Assembly: GCF_004210375.1 (NCBI RefSeq)
Contig: NW_027467782.1
Location: 19,385,276-19,449,275 of the forward strand
Direction: 5' to 3'
DNA length: 64,000 nt
Origin: Tachypleus tridentatus
Taxonomy: Eukaryota > Arthropoda > Merostomata > Xiphosura > Limulidae
In this document: piece after piece, positions 45,180 through 55,599 of the stretch
How the letters are laid out: each line of letters starts with the position of its first letter
Position numbering within the stretch: the first letter of the stretch is position 1
Translations under genes and position numbers: made by a program
Notes under the pieces: model-generated
Told to the model about the DNA's origin: nothing
The model's database searches: none
The model's input: only the letters and a program-made list of their open reading frames with translations

Positions 45180-46313
45180 TGGGGAGGGGCAAGATTTATT
45201 TAACCTAACGAAGCGACGAAATGTGCGCCTGAAGCGCACCTGTTACTGCTTGGATCCAGAGCTCGCCTTAGAGCCCTGGGAGTTATTTATTAAATATTAT
45301 GCATTCTCCTGCCTTCCTAATCTTAATACATTTTTGCAAGGAAAGATTGAACCTCGGAGGTGCCTACTTCCATGTACCCCGCCACTAAACTTGATTTCGA
45401 AAAATGTTTATAGCTATGTTCATTTCTTTACTAAATCTTAATGGACATTTCATGAATTCATTTTGAACTTTCTAATTCTGCAGTTTTAAAATTTCGTGCA
45501 TCAACGATTAAGTTTCGGTAATACGTAAATTATCATCTACACTGAGAACTGAGTAATTGCTACGGAAAATATTTCTGGTATTGTCGACAGTCGCTATTAT
45601 TTGAGGAATTTCGCTCATTTGCTTTTCAATATCTTAGCAATTGAAACACGTAATTTGTCACCACGTTTACAAATTCTTCAACCATTTTTCAGCAAAGGCG
45701 AAGAAATTCGTGTGCTTGGACGCACGAGATATCTGGCAAGGCTATAGTTTTCATTTTCTCAATGGCGAACGCACGAATGTGAGTACATGCTTGTATAATC
45801 AAAGTTTCCCGATAAAGTTAAATGGTGTCACGTTGTTCGACATGGTTAAAGATACGCTGATCAAAAACTGTGATTGCTGAAAATAAAACAATAAAGGAAT
45901 ATTTTTAAAACGAGAATTATCCAGATTAATTCAGAATGTTGCCATTCTGGCATTTACCACGTTCATGATGCTTACAATAAAGTTCGAAGGGCAAGAAGCC
46001 CTTTCCGAAAGTCCTCCAATCCACGGGCGGTAGCAATGCTATCAGGTCTATACGGTTGTCGCGTGGGTGAGTCGGAGTGTCGAATGTACCGTTCTGTAGA
46101 AGAGTGAGCAATAGAAGTGCTTATACGTGTTCCAGACAACACAGTTAGTCGATAAGATTACGTTCATATTGAAGAAAATTGTGAATTTTTAACATTTGTA
46201 TTAGACTCTAGATTTGTCAAAAAAAAAAGGGGCAGAAGAAAGTATGGAGATTCAACAATGTTTCTCGCGATGTACCTGAGCACGTGTGCCACGTTTGGTC
46301 TCGCATACTTTTA
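45180..46313. other. Less AT-rich island with orphan open frames
   Basis: The base composition shifts to nearly balanced in two places. A minus-strand frame at 46111-45926 reads, in part, THPRDNRIDLIALLPPVDW and GFLPFELYCKHHERGKCQNG before its stop. Plus-strand frames lie at 45223-45441 and 45641-45880, and a third phase near 45660 reads PRLQILQPFFSKGEEIRVLG and RTRYLARL. These look more protein-like than the surroundings, but I recognise no family and no start or splice structure. Confidence 0.35.
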
Positions 46314-46320
46314 AGAGGTT

Positions 46321-46600
46321 TTTTGTTTGTTTTGTTTTTTGAATTTCGCGCAAAGCTACAAGAGGGCTATCTGCGCTAGCTGTCCCTAATTTAGCAATGT
46401 AAGACAAAGGGAAGGCAGCTAGTTAACCTCATCCACTGCCAACGCTTGGGCTACTATTTTACCAACGAATAGTGAGATTGACCGTCACTTTAGAACGCCC
46501 CATGACTGAAAAGGTGAGCACGTTTTGTGTGACGGGAATTTGAACCCACAACCCTCAGATTACGAGTCGACTGGCTTAACCAGCTGGCCATACCGAGCCT
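46321..46600 (-). mobile_element. SINE family A with short target duplication, minus strand
   Basis: A full copy: minus-strand head AGGCTCGGTATGGCCAGCTG, TCTGAGGGTTGTGGGTTCAA, the family body, and the GCGAAATTCAAAAAACAAAA tail. AGAGGTTTT occurs at 46314-46322 and 46601-46609. Confidence 0.93.
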
Positions 46601-46608
46601 AGAGGTTT

Positions 46609-46714
46609 TGTTTTGAATTTCGCGCAAAACTACACTAGAACTATCTGCACTAGTCGTCCCTAATTTAGCAGTGTAAGACTACAGAAAAGGCAGCTTGTCA
46701 TCACCATCCACCCA
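46609..46714 (-). mobile_element. SINE family A 3' half, minus strand
   Basis: Starts directly after the preceding SINE's duplication. It carries only the tail half (TTGAATTTCGCGCAAAACTA through GGCAGCTTGTCATCACC in plus-strand letters). The head half is missing; the sequence turns into unrelated DNA at 46715. Confidence 0.88.
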
Positions 46715-46836
46715 TACATGACGAGGATCTAGGTGTAGGTTACAGAGTTGTACCTGGCGTCGTTTTGTGGTCCTTGTTCTTCTAAGAATCCAACGGCACA
46801 ACGCTTACAACAATATTCACAATCCTTCTTAAAAGT

Positions 46837-46988
46837 TAATCTGAGGGTCGCGGGTTCGAAACCGCGTCACGCCAAACATGTTCGTTTTTTTTTAGCCGTG
46901 GGGACGTTATAATATGACGGTTAATCCTACTATTCTATGGAAAAATAGTAGTCCAAGTAGCTTTGGGCAAAATTCAAAAAATAAACAA
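46837..46988 (+). mobile_element. SINE family A fragment, plus strand, central deletion
   Basis: Contains TAATCTGAGGGTCGCGGGTT, CACGCCAAACATGTTCG, AGCCGTGGGGACGTTATAAT, then jumps from AATAGTAGTCCAAG to GTAGCTTTGGGCAAAATTC. The first 35 bp of the tRNA-like head and most of the 3' body are missing. The 122 bp between this and the preceding half-SINE is unassigned. Confidence 0.88.
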
Positions 46989-47260
46989 TCTTGCTGATCA
47001 GCAGTTCAAATAATCATTTAATTAAAAAATCATAAGTGAAAGTTGGTGGCATTCTGGGCTTACAAGAGATGGTATACAGTAAAATGTCTCCAGAATGCTA
47101 TGTTGAAACCAACCGATTATTACATCGTCGGTATATTTTGTTAGTTGAAAATTTATTACAAATCTTTCTCAGCTATAAAGCCAAATTTAGTAGTGATATG
47201 TTTGTCTGATGTCTCACGTTAATCGTTCGATCTCTTTGTCTTGTAATAAAATCTTGGCAG
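46989..47260. other. No recognisable gene
   Basis: Mixed sequence between SINE insertions. Confidence 0.5.
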
Positions 47261-47369
47261 TGTGTTTGTGTTTTTCATATAGCAAAGCTATCTGCTCTGT
47301 CCATCGAGGGAATCGAACCCTTCTTTTTTAACGTTGTAAATCTGTAGACTTACTGCTGTCCCAGCAGTG
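47261..47369 (-). mobile_element. SINE family C, minus strand
   Basis: Minus strand: CACTGCTGGGACAGCAGTAA, GTCTACAGATTTACAACGTT, GGGTTCGATTCCCTCGATGG, ACAGAGCAGATAGCTTTGCT, and a tail ATATGAAAAACACAAACAC. It matches the copy near 33.7 kb through the head and preserves the 3' tail. Confidence 0.8.
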
Positions 47370-47552
47370 ATGAATCTCAACAAACCAGTCGAAATTCTCA
47401 ATACACAGCTTTGTCAAACTGAAGTTATTAAAGTTCTAGAGAAAGTTAATGTTGGATTCAACTGTTAATGACGACCAGTGATTTTGGTAGAAAAGAAAAG
47501 GTAGTTCAAGATATATAAAAAAAAACCTTATAAGTAAATGTTAGCTGATTAA

Positions 47553-47625
47553 ACCTTCAGCTCAATTTGTAGAGTATACTTGTCTAATGTGCGAGACGAC
47601 AAGGATTTGATATTGAAATATTTTG
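47553..47625 (+). other. Possible tRNA-derived relic
   Basis: TTCAGCTCAATTTGTAGAGT resembles the A box of a tRNA and AAGGATTTGATATTG a decayed B box about 35 bases later. The acceptor stem does not pair, so it is not a functional tRNA. It may be a tRNA pseudogene or another SINE head. Confidence 0.3.
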
Positions 47626-48199
47626 ACAGGACTTTACATGAGAAATTAATGTATATGGAAATATGTATGTGCAGAGTCTGACCGACCTTTATTCACACGC
47701 AAAACAGGTGTTCTGTTTTGTCAAACTACTTCAGTTATATTTCTCTTGATGTGTATGTCGTAATAAATATTATTAAAAATTTAATGGTCTGCAAACATTA
47801 AAATCTAGTTAATTTTCTCATATGCTTCAATGATGCTCCTTTAATATATTTGAACTATGAACAGCCACTTAGATCAGATGAAGTATACATCCAACCAAAA
47901 TGCAGTGTTAGACTGTCAGCTGTTTTTCCATCTCAATTTTAGAGATCTGATAACGACACATTTTCGACAAACAAGTGAAGAGAGTGCCTTCGTATAAGAC
48001 AGCTTTAAGAGCTGGAAAAGTGTACAGGTGATTCATATAAGAATAACTTAAAACTTAACCACAATAAATCAGAGTGACACGTTGACTGTAAAGGCAGATA
48101 TGCTGCATACAAAAAGTAAAACGGCGAAAAAATACAGTATCACATCTAATACATAAACAGCATAAAGAAACGATGAGTACAATTCGTTAATACATCAAA
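47626..48199. other. No recognisable gene
   Basis: AT-rich sequence leading to the hAT relic. It may include its decayed N-terminal portion, which I cannot read. Confidence 0.5.
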
Positions 48200-49000
48200 A
48201 CTGTAGCGGATACGGTCAGACTAACAGTGGTCCGAAACACTGCACAAAGGAGACATTGAGAGACAAATTATGAGGTTAATGAAGTCAATCTCATAACAGT
48301 ATTGGATCTATTGCAAAAAAATATTCAGAAATGCTGCGATCCAAGCTGGCAGAAGAACAAGCTAATGCGAAGTATAATCATCACACATTACAAAATGCGT
48401 TACTTGAAATTATATCAGATATCATTTTAGATGAAACAAGGAAAAAAGTAGCAAATGCAAACCTATTCTCCATTTTGGTAGATGAATTCAAAGATTTGTC
48501 TAGAAGGGAGCAATTTTTAGTTGTTATAAGATATTTCTTCGAATGAGTAATCCATTAAGGATTTACTGGTTTCATGACAGCAGAAAGTTCAAATGCACAT
48601 GTCCAGGCGGAGCTAGTATAAAGTGTAATTGATATACGAAATTTGACAACTCAGTGCATGTTGATGTCAGTGCAATGAGTGACAAGTGTAGTTGTGTTTA
48701 GTAAAGAATAAAAGAGATCATGCTATAGGCTTTATATGTACATTGACTTGCCCATAAGCTGAACTTGGTCATTGTGAATGTTGTCAAATCAGTCATTTTT
48801 GCAAATGATTTTTACTCAACATTGGAAACGAGCTATGTCTTTCTCAGTAGTTCATACGCACATGACAAGTGAATCAAATACCAAAAATACGTGTCCGGCT
48901 GACAAATGAGATGAGCCTAAAATTTTACTTTAACACTCCTTGGATAGCCAGATCAGAGCGACTAAAGAATAGAGAGTCATCTGTACAAAGAAGGTTTGTG
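48200..49000 (+). pseudogene. hAT transposase relic (ZMYM1/THAP12-like group), plus strand
   Basis: An uninterrupted piece at 48331-48546 reads HTLQNALLEIISDIILDETR, VANANLFSILVDEFKDLSRR and EQFLVVIRYF. Family proteins have QNEIIxIIxxxIxxxIxxEVxxAxFFSILADETxDxSxxEQxxxxxRY, with the DE of this motif near the first catalytic Asp. After a stop and shifts, later pieces read VDVSAMSDKCSCV, then LAHKLNLVIVNVVKSV near 48750, which corresponds to the conserved (C)xAHxLNLVVxxxxxS block, then NDFYSTLETSYVFLSSS. Many stops mean it is inactive. The C-terminal dimerisation domain was not found. It differs from the ZBED-type fragment at 18.9 kb and could be related to the C-terminal remnant at 13.0 kb. Confidence 0.84.
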
Positions 49001-50379
49001 ATAATCCTGTTGGTGGTGGGTTTTTGCATGTTACGGTAAAGCTCTATCACATGTAAAGATAGGTGGAAACATCAAGGCTAGTGGAGAACAAAAACTGTGC
49101 ACATAGAGCTCAATGCAAGTTGAGAAAAGCTATTATGTGAAAGAGATAAGTATCCATTAAAAATGCATTTTCAGTGTAGGAAACTTTTAATTTTCAGCAT
49201 ATTTGTAATGAGCTTAGTTATTATTTATATTTTACATATAAAATATTTGCAGTATTCATTATATTATTTTACAAGAACATAAGAAGACAAACAAACATGG
49301 TAATAAAGTCCACTCAAGCATATAAAGCATTAAATTAAAATCTAAAGCATCACTTTTCTCTTTTGTATTTATATAACCAGATTTTGCAACAAGTTAATAG
49401 TACTTGCAACGGTATCAGCCAAATTATTCCAAAAGGTAAAATCTGTAAAGCAATATTTTCAAGGACTGTTTGCATATAATAAGCTTAAAATAAAACTTTA
49501 TTACTTTTAATGTTGAAGTTTTTTACATTTTGTATATATACATTTCATACTTTTTGCTGTTAATATATGTTTTTAATATTTTCCAAGTTTATTCTTTTAG
49601 TTCAGTTTATTAGAGAAGAATGAGTTTCTGTTTTTAATATTTTTAGAAAAAGCACAGATATTAGTGGTTTCATCTCAATTGACAGTTAGATTTTTCTCAA
49701 AATAATTTTGAAATTTTAATTTTCTTATAGTGAAAAGAAAGTCTTCCTTAAGGGATTAAGAAGGTATGGTCTTGGAAATTTGGTGATGTTTGAGAAAGTT
49801 GTAAAAACTGGGAATTAAACAGAGATTAAGTAAGTTTGTGTGCATTATGTTGTAAAGCAAAGCTGTATTTAAAATGTTTGTCTCAAAATATTAAAAAATT
49901 GCTTTTATGAAAATGTAGGTTTCTCTGTAATTTACGCATGTATCCTCATAAACATGCCAAATGCAAATGGTTCAAATTAGACCTTATACAAATGAACACA
50001 CCTTTTTCATGAGAGTAGTACTGAAGTCAATGAAATAATACATATTATAACATTGTGTTTATACTTGTGTAATGCTTTAAACATTTAAATTGAAATAATA
50101 GTATGTGGTGTTTTAATGACTATCTTTCTATTGAAACATGGAAGAATGTTCAAAAAATATTACAAAACTTACCTCCTCTGCGACTTGCAACTGTTCCATG
50201 ACTGCTAGGGTTTCTTTGCTTGTCTAAACATTGGTCTGATTTTTTATCACTTGCTCTAGTCCTTTGTATTCCACTCAATTGCTTTTAGCAATATCGATCT
50301 TGTGACACTTTCCAACTTTGTCAGTGTGTCTTCTGTCTTTGTACTGTATCTGTCTTGTTAAGATAATGTTATAACTTTT
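49001..50379. other. No gene; possible repeat end near 49151
   Basis: AT-rich. TATCCATTAAAAATGCATTT followed by TCAGTGTAGGAA (49151-49182) resembles the arms of the fold-back at 51.9-52.1 kb and may be a detached end of the same repeat. Confidence 0.5.
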
Positions 50380-51960
50380 CTCTACAAAGAGCTGCTGTTG
50401 GGTTTCCTAGTATTATGATCATTCAGAGATACTTTGAATGTTACGTGTTTTCTAGTTTATTTTCATAATTTTTTTTCCTATTGACAAGCTAACTTGTGAA
50501 TTCTAGGATTATTATATTTGGCATAGAGCCAAATCAGGTCTCTCCCATCCCATATCTGGTGTTGTACAATAATCAGAGTGGGAGGAGTCATTCTCAGTTG
50601 AGGCTGTTACATATCTTACTTGTAGTGAAATGGAAACATATATCAGACAAATGTTTTGGGTATTTTCCTGGTTGCTTTTGCTGTACTTTACTTGATGGCT
50701 GAAAGATCTGGGAGCAAATATTTAATTCACTCCATTCACAGATTTTGTAACTCATGCTGGAAAGTTTACTTCTCAGTTATGCCAAGGAGCAGTTATGCTT
50801 TACCTGACATGTCACAACTTCATGATTTAACCTACCCCCCTGCCAGGTGTAAGTATTTTCCAACTCTCAAATAATACATCTACTCCTTGAATTTCAGAGT
50901 TTAAAGTGGAGTGTGTGATAAATCTGTTTAAATTGATATATCCTGATGGGACAGGGTAAGTCTAAAAGACTTGCAACCCTCAAATCATTTATCTTTTTTC
51001 TCTTACCTTTATAGGTGCTCTATTCTACACCTCAGTAACCTACTCAGTGGCATGTGGATGCCCAACAAGGTATACTAAAATATAAATTTGCATCCTGCAG
51101 CCAATCAAGTCTGTAATGCTCACTGTTGAGATGGGATGTTCCAAAAGACCACTAGAGGTTGTTCTCATGGTATCTTATTTGTTAAACAAAACCCAGTTCA
51201 AACCATACCTGCTCATGGACTGTCATGAGCAAACTAGTGTTGGAATAACTGCCCATTTTTCTGGTTTTAGTTTAATAAACCAGGACTGGAAGCCTTTTAA
51301 AAGTAAGGTTGCATGCTAAATTATTGCATTGTCTTAAGGTGTTTTGTTCCTCCAACCTCCCCAGTGCATTTTTACTCCCCTATTATTTAGTAGGGTATGG
51401 GAGTTCTTGCCATTTGCTAGTTTTTAGTTGCTGGGGTCATGGATCAGAGACTTCCTCCTGAGTGTAACCAGTTTTACTCAGTGGAAAGTAGAGCAGTGGT
51501 GTTCTGTTGGTGTGAATGGTGTAGATCCGTCTAATGCAGAGTGGATGAGAAATACCTGATACTGTCTGGTTTTGGACTGTAGATAACCCATGTATGGTTT
51601 TTTATCACTTTAGTCATACTGCACCATCTTGCACGTCCATTTCCATTACTTGGGTTTTGGATTGTGCATAATTTTCCCTGAACTTAGAGAAGCATATCTT
51701 TATTTTGAGTAGAGAATATCCTTGTACATAAGGGATGCAGTCTGTCATGGGTGTGCCCCTACATGTTTCCATTGTAGAGGGTGTCACAGTTCATGAGTTC
51801 CCTTTGGGTACATTCCAAAGAGGATGCTTGTTTAGATAACTTTTGCACCTCTCCTTCCACCTTTTCATTGTTTATTGTTATTATATGAGTAAGGGTAAGA
51901 TATTATATAATCAGTTAACATTTTCCAACACTGAAAATATATTTCTAATAGATATTCTCT
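50380..51960 (+). mobile_element. Second fragment of the DIRS-like dispersed family, plus strand
   Basis: The block is pyrimidine-rich on the plus strand. At 51779-51810, GGTGTCACAGTTCATGAGTT followed by CCCTTTGGGTA matches the reverse complement of 34081-34114 (about 27 of 32 aligned positions by eye), which lies 3' of the recombinase end of the DIRS-like element. No recognisable protein motif remains. It is therefore assigned by DNA similarity only and may be mostly non-coding 3' sequence. Confidence 0.4.
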
Positions 51961-52082
51961 GTGCTTCCATCCTCCCTTCTTTCTGTGCACCTCTACTTGC
52001 CTAGTCTCAGTGCATAGAGAAGGAAAAGATATTATCTCAGTAGAGGTAAGTACCTATCAGAAATGTATTTTTGGTGTTGGAA
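51923..52082. repeat. Fold-back structure with 32 bp inverted arms
   Basis: The left arm 51923-51954 begins TTCCAACACTGAAAATATAT. The right arm 52051-52082, reversed, begins TTCCAACACCAAAAATACAT. They agree at 27 of 32 positions and are separated by about 96 bp. A third related arm lies at 49151-49182. Inverted arms of this sort are terminal repeats of a mobile element or a snapback copy; placement at the end of the DIRS-like fragment suggests they could be its terminal repeats. Confidence 0.72.
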
Positions 52083-52993
52083 CATGCCAATTTCACTCGT
52101 ACTGTAAATAATTTTATAGAAATGTTTATTTTCAAGTTACCGTTTTATGTCTGATTTCAAATGTAAGAATATTTTAAAACCCAGCACATACATGTAAGAA
52201 AAATTTCTTTTCAAGAGAATATTCTATACTAGGAAATAACTTGCTAAATAAAAGTACAAATGTTGCTATTTGATCATATAAATTTTTCCCAAATGTTTAA
52301 AATGTTATGTGTATAGTCTATTATTGCATCACATTATCATTTATTAAAACTGTGATATTTCATTTCTTATGTAGTTGTATTTCAGTTTGAATTCTAGAAA
52401 TGTAAATTAATTGTAACCAGTGCATAACAATATCTGAAATTAATAGAACCTTGATATAGTAAATTAACTGTCTAGTAAATAACAAAACTGGGAGGCCTGT
52501 ACAAAGTTGGCGTGTTAGCTTTGAGTAGTTTAAAAAGAGTCAGTTTGTATTTGCTTGCTATGATTATATTTTGTAAATTTTTCTTGATCATTTTCTCAGA
52601 TTTATTGACTTAGTGTCTTATGTTTTCAGTCTTGTAATATTATCAGCATTTTAACCAACATACCTGTCTGTTTCAAAAGTGTTTGACTTAGAAGGTCAGT
52701 GGCTTCATCATTGTACAAAAGGAAAACATCTGAGTAAAATTAAAAAAATCGTATAGTAATATCTCGACCAGACTACGTCTACTATAACCATTGCTGGTGA
52801 GGTCCTTTTCCAAGTAATATGATTCTTCAAGCTGGCTAACACACTAGTGTTTGAAATACTGTTTTTATTAACAAACTACTTTACAAGAACTGTTACAGTG
52901 TGAACTTGATTAGGTTAGGGAAGTGTAACTTTTCATCAGTTTTATTTTTCACAAAACTCCAGAATTGATGGAAATTAGATCCTATGTTCAGAA
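52083..52993. other. No recognisable gene
   Basis: AT-rich sequence upstream of the candidate first exon. If that exon is real, the promoter and 5' UTR lie here; I see no TATA box or initiator that I would defend. Confidence 0.5.
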
Positions 52994-53146
52994 ATGGAAA
53001 ATGCGAGCTGTGAGGGAAAAAATAAAATGAATGATCAATCACAAATTGAAGGAAAACAAGCTCCAATAGAATCCTGGGGAGATATTGTGAAAAAGAATGT
53101 TCATATTTTCTTCCGTAACGATGATTACTCCAAGATCATAGCAGAA
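52994..53146 (+). CDS. Candidate first coding exon of an unidentified gene
   Basis: An ATG in context AGAAATGG opens 51 codons that end exactly at a strong donor, GAA|GTAAGTTCC, in phase 0. The peptide starts MENASCEGKNKMNDQS and ends GDIVKKNVHIFFRNDDYSKI plus IAE. It has a hydrophilic, Asn/Lys-rich start and then an amphipathic, folded-looking segment around SWGDIVKKNVHIFF. The frame runs beyond the donor only 24 codons. A phase-0 exon with compatible sequence lies at 60102. I do not recognise the protein. Between them the intron would be 6955 bp and contain the mariner relic and the pyrimidine-rich block. Confidence 0.55.
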
Positions 53147-54611
53147 GTAAGTTCCTTGAGTATTGAAGCAATACAGTATGGTTACAAAGAAAATCTTGCA
53201 TTTAAAGTGATTATATTTTAGAAATCATGTTTCACCAGAAGCAAGTTAAAAGTTGTAAGTTCAATCACATAGACCTGAAAGCCTTTATGAGTTTCAATTC
53301 AAATTCTTAACAAATGTGACAAAAATTTCTGAACATCTTTGGCGGAGAAATTTCTGGAGATTGAAGACTGTTTTATATCTTTCTTATCTCACTTGTTATC
53401 TGAATTTTTCTTTCAATGATAGAACTTGTAAGAATCTCATGATAGTTCCTTTGTCAAAGTTTTGGTTCCATGATGGGAGTTTTAAAATTTACCTGTCCTT
53501 GATTCATTCATCTTTCATTTTGTTGTTTTGGAATGATTTATAGCTTTTAGCTCTCTCTTTATGGTCTGTCTTTACCTCTCTGTCTTCACACACACAAACT
53601 GTTAACTAATCTTCCACATAGCATTGATTGCCTTAATTATGGGGTTGATTAGCAGGTTTTTGCTCAGTATGTGGTTTACACTGAATTTCACCAACACTTA
53701 GCTGGAAGAGTTTGTTTATGATTCTAAGTTTCATCTTTTATGTTTTCAGTCTTTTGTTAATCTGTGTCTTTTGTATAGACATTCTGTAACTTTGTAGATA
53801 ACCTCTTTTCCTCTATCTCCTTTGGGTTCTGAATCTTTTCAACAATACCAGTGTCCAGAAAAGTGTTTATATACTTATGGAGTTGGCGTTATCTTCATAA
53901 ATTTGTCTTTCTGCATAACAAAGAACTCTTACCCTTTTTCACACTGTTGTGTAAATTCCTACACATGCTATAAGTCTAGAATAAAGCTCTCACTTCACTG
54001 TGTGTCAGTGAGTAGTATGCTGGTATGTGATTTAATTACCATTAGACTATAGCCGTCCACTAATAGGAAGGCAAGATGCACAGTAATCCTCATGAGCTCT
54101 GACTCTTGAACACTAACTCGTTTTTTATGATTCGTGTTTTACATGATATTTTTGATTTTCAGAAACAACAAAAAATGTTTAATTGATCGGTTAGAACTTT
54201 TATTTAAATTATCTTAAATTTTTCTTTTAACCCTCTTCCTTCAGGTAGGTAAAAGTACATGACCTTTAGACTTACATTCACAATTTAACTTTATTAACAT
54301 TATATACAAATAATCTTGGCATGAAAACATAGTCAGTGAATCAAATTTTAATATCTTGTAAATATTAAGTTCTTGTTTATATAACAAAATATTTACAAAA
54401 GCCTTAATTTTCCCTGGTATGAAAATTGACATTATTCTCCAAGTATTCCCTCTTTTTTAATTATTTGCTACAACTCTTGAGAAGTACAAAGTTGCACATA
54501 TATTTCTCATTATAATCCAGATATTACTAAGGTAAAGTCTATTTTTTATAGCCTTTAATCTTATTTGCATATGGAGCCATAAGATACAAAACCAGACATA
54601 GTTCCCATGCA
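53147..54611. other. Presumed intron, no recognised element
   Basis: AT-rich, slightly T-rich sequence with short unremarkable open frames. No repeat family identified. Confidence 0.5.
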
Positions 54612-55503
54612 CACCTACTGCATTCTCTCTTTTACAAATTTCCAGTAGCTCTCTCCTGCTGATATTTTATACCGAATTATTATAATCAATGGAAAGCCAA
54701 AAAAGTGATGTATTATATTGTTTACTGTACAGAGCATTGTGTGTTTCAAGCTCTTTTCCATCAAGATAGTTCTGCAAACTTTGGAATACATGATAATCGG
54801 ATGGGACAAGGTCTGGAGAATAAGTAGGATGTGGAAGTTTTTTTTCAGTCTAGCTCTTCAATCTTTGCAGATGTGATCCTTGTTGTATGGGGCCATGTAT
54901 TATCCTGGTATAACACAACACCTTTACGACTGATTACAGCAATATTCAGTGTAACATTCAAGTGCTATAACTGTTGACAACAGAAGTCTGATGTAATCAT
55001 TACATTGAGTGGCAGCAACTCAAAGTGGATGGATCCCACCAAATGCTTAACAAGACTTTCCTATGGTGTAGGCCCATTTTCTTCAGTGCTTAACATTCTT
55101 ATAAAATAATCATTTTTCATCTCCAGGCACTAACCTTTCCAAAAAGGTGAGTTACATTCATGAGATTGCAGATAAGTGCAAATGTCCACTCTTGTTCTAA
55201 GGTTGGCTTTTGTCAAATCATGGGGGACCCATTTTTTAAGCTTTGACATCTTTCCAAGCTGTTGCAGATGATAGTAAACTGTTGAATGGGTTGAATTAAA
55301 CTTCCGTGCTAGTTCTTCAACTATTACAGCACAGTCTTTATCAAGTGCAGCCTGCAGCGAGTTATCATTAAACTCAACAGGACAAACTGAACTTTTGAAA
55401 CCATCTTCAACATTTTATTTCATTGAGACTCCACCATAAGCATCTTGCATGTTTCTTGTAGTTTCTGCTGTACTATTGCCTTTTTTACACTCGTAAAGCA
55501 TTA
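54612..55503 (-). pseudogene. Mariner transposase relic, minus strand
   Basis: Reading down from 55503 on the minus strand: KKGNSTAETTRNMQDAYGG, then FNDNSLQAALDKDCAVIVEE, LARKFNSTHSTVYYHLQQLG, KMSKLKKWVPHDLTKANLRT, later DEKMII, and finally LPHPTYSPDLVPSDYHVFQS and LQNYLDGKELETHNAL. WVPHxL, the GDEKW-type block (here GDEKM) with the first Asp, and PHPxYSPDLxPSDYHLF with the third Asp define a DD34D mariner transposase. The segment between the first helix-turn-helix and the second (family text RTCQRWFxKFRxGDFSLEDxxRxGRP) is missing and many stops follow GDEKM. It is an old inactive copy. Terminal repeats were not located. Confidence 0.9.
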
Positions 55504-55599
55504 TATTACTTTTCTTTCCTTTTTAGTGCTTTTTTTGGGGTATTTTTAAATGATGCAGTTTGTATTGATGCTGCTCTTCATCTGTTCTACCTTTAGTAA

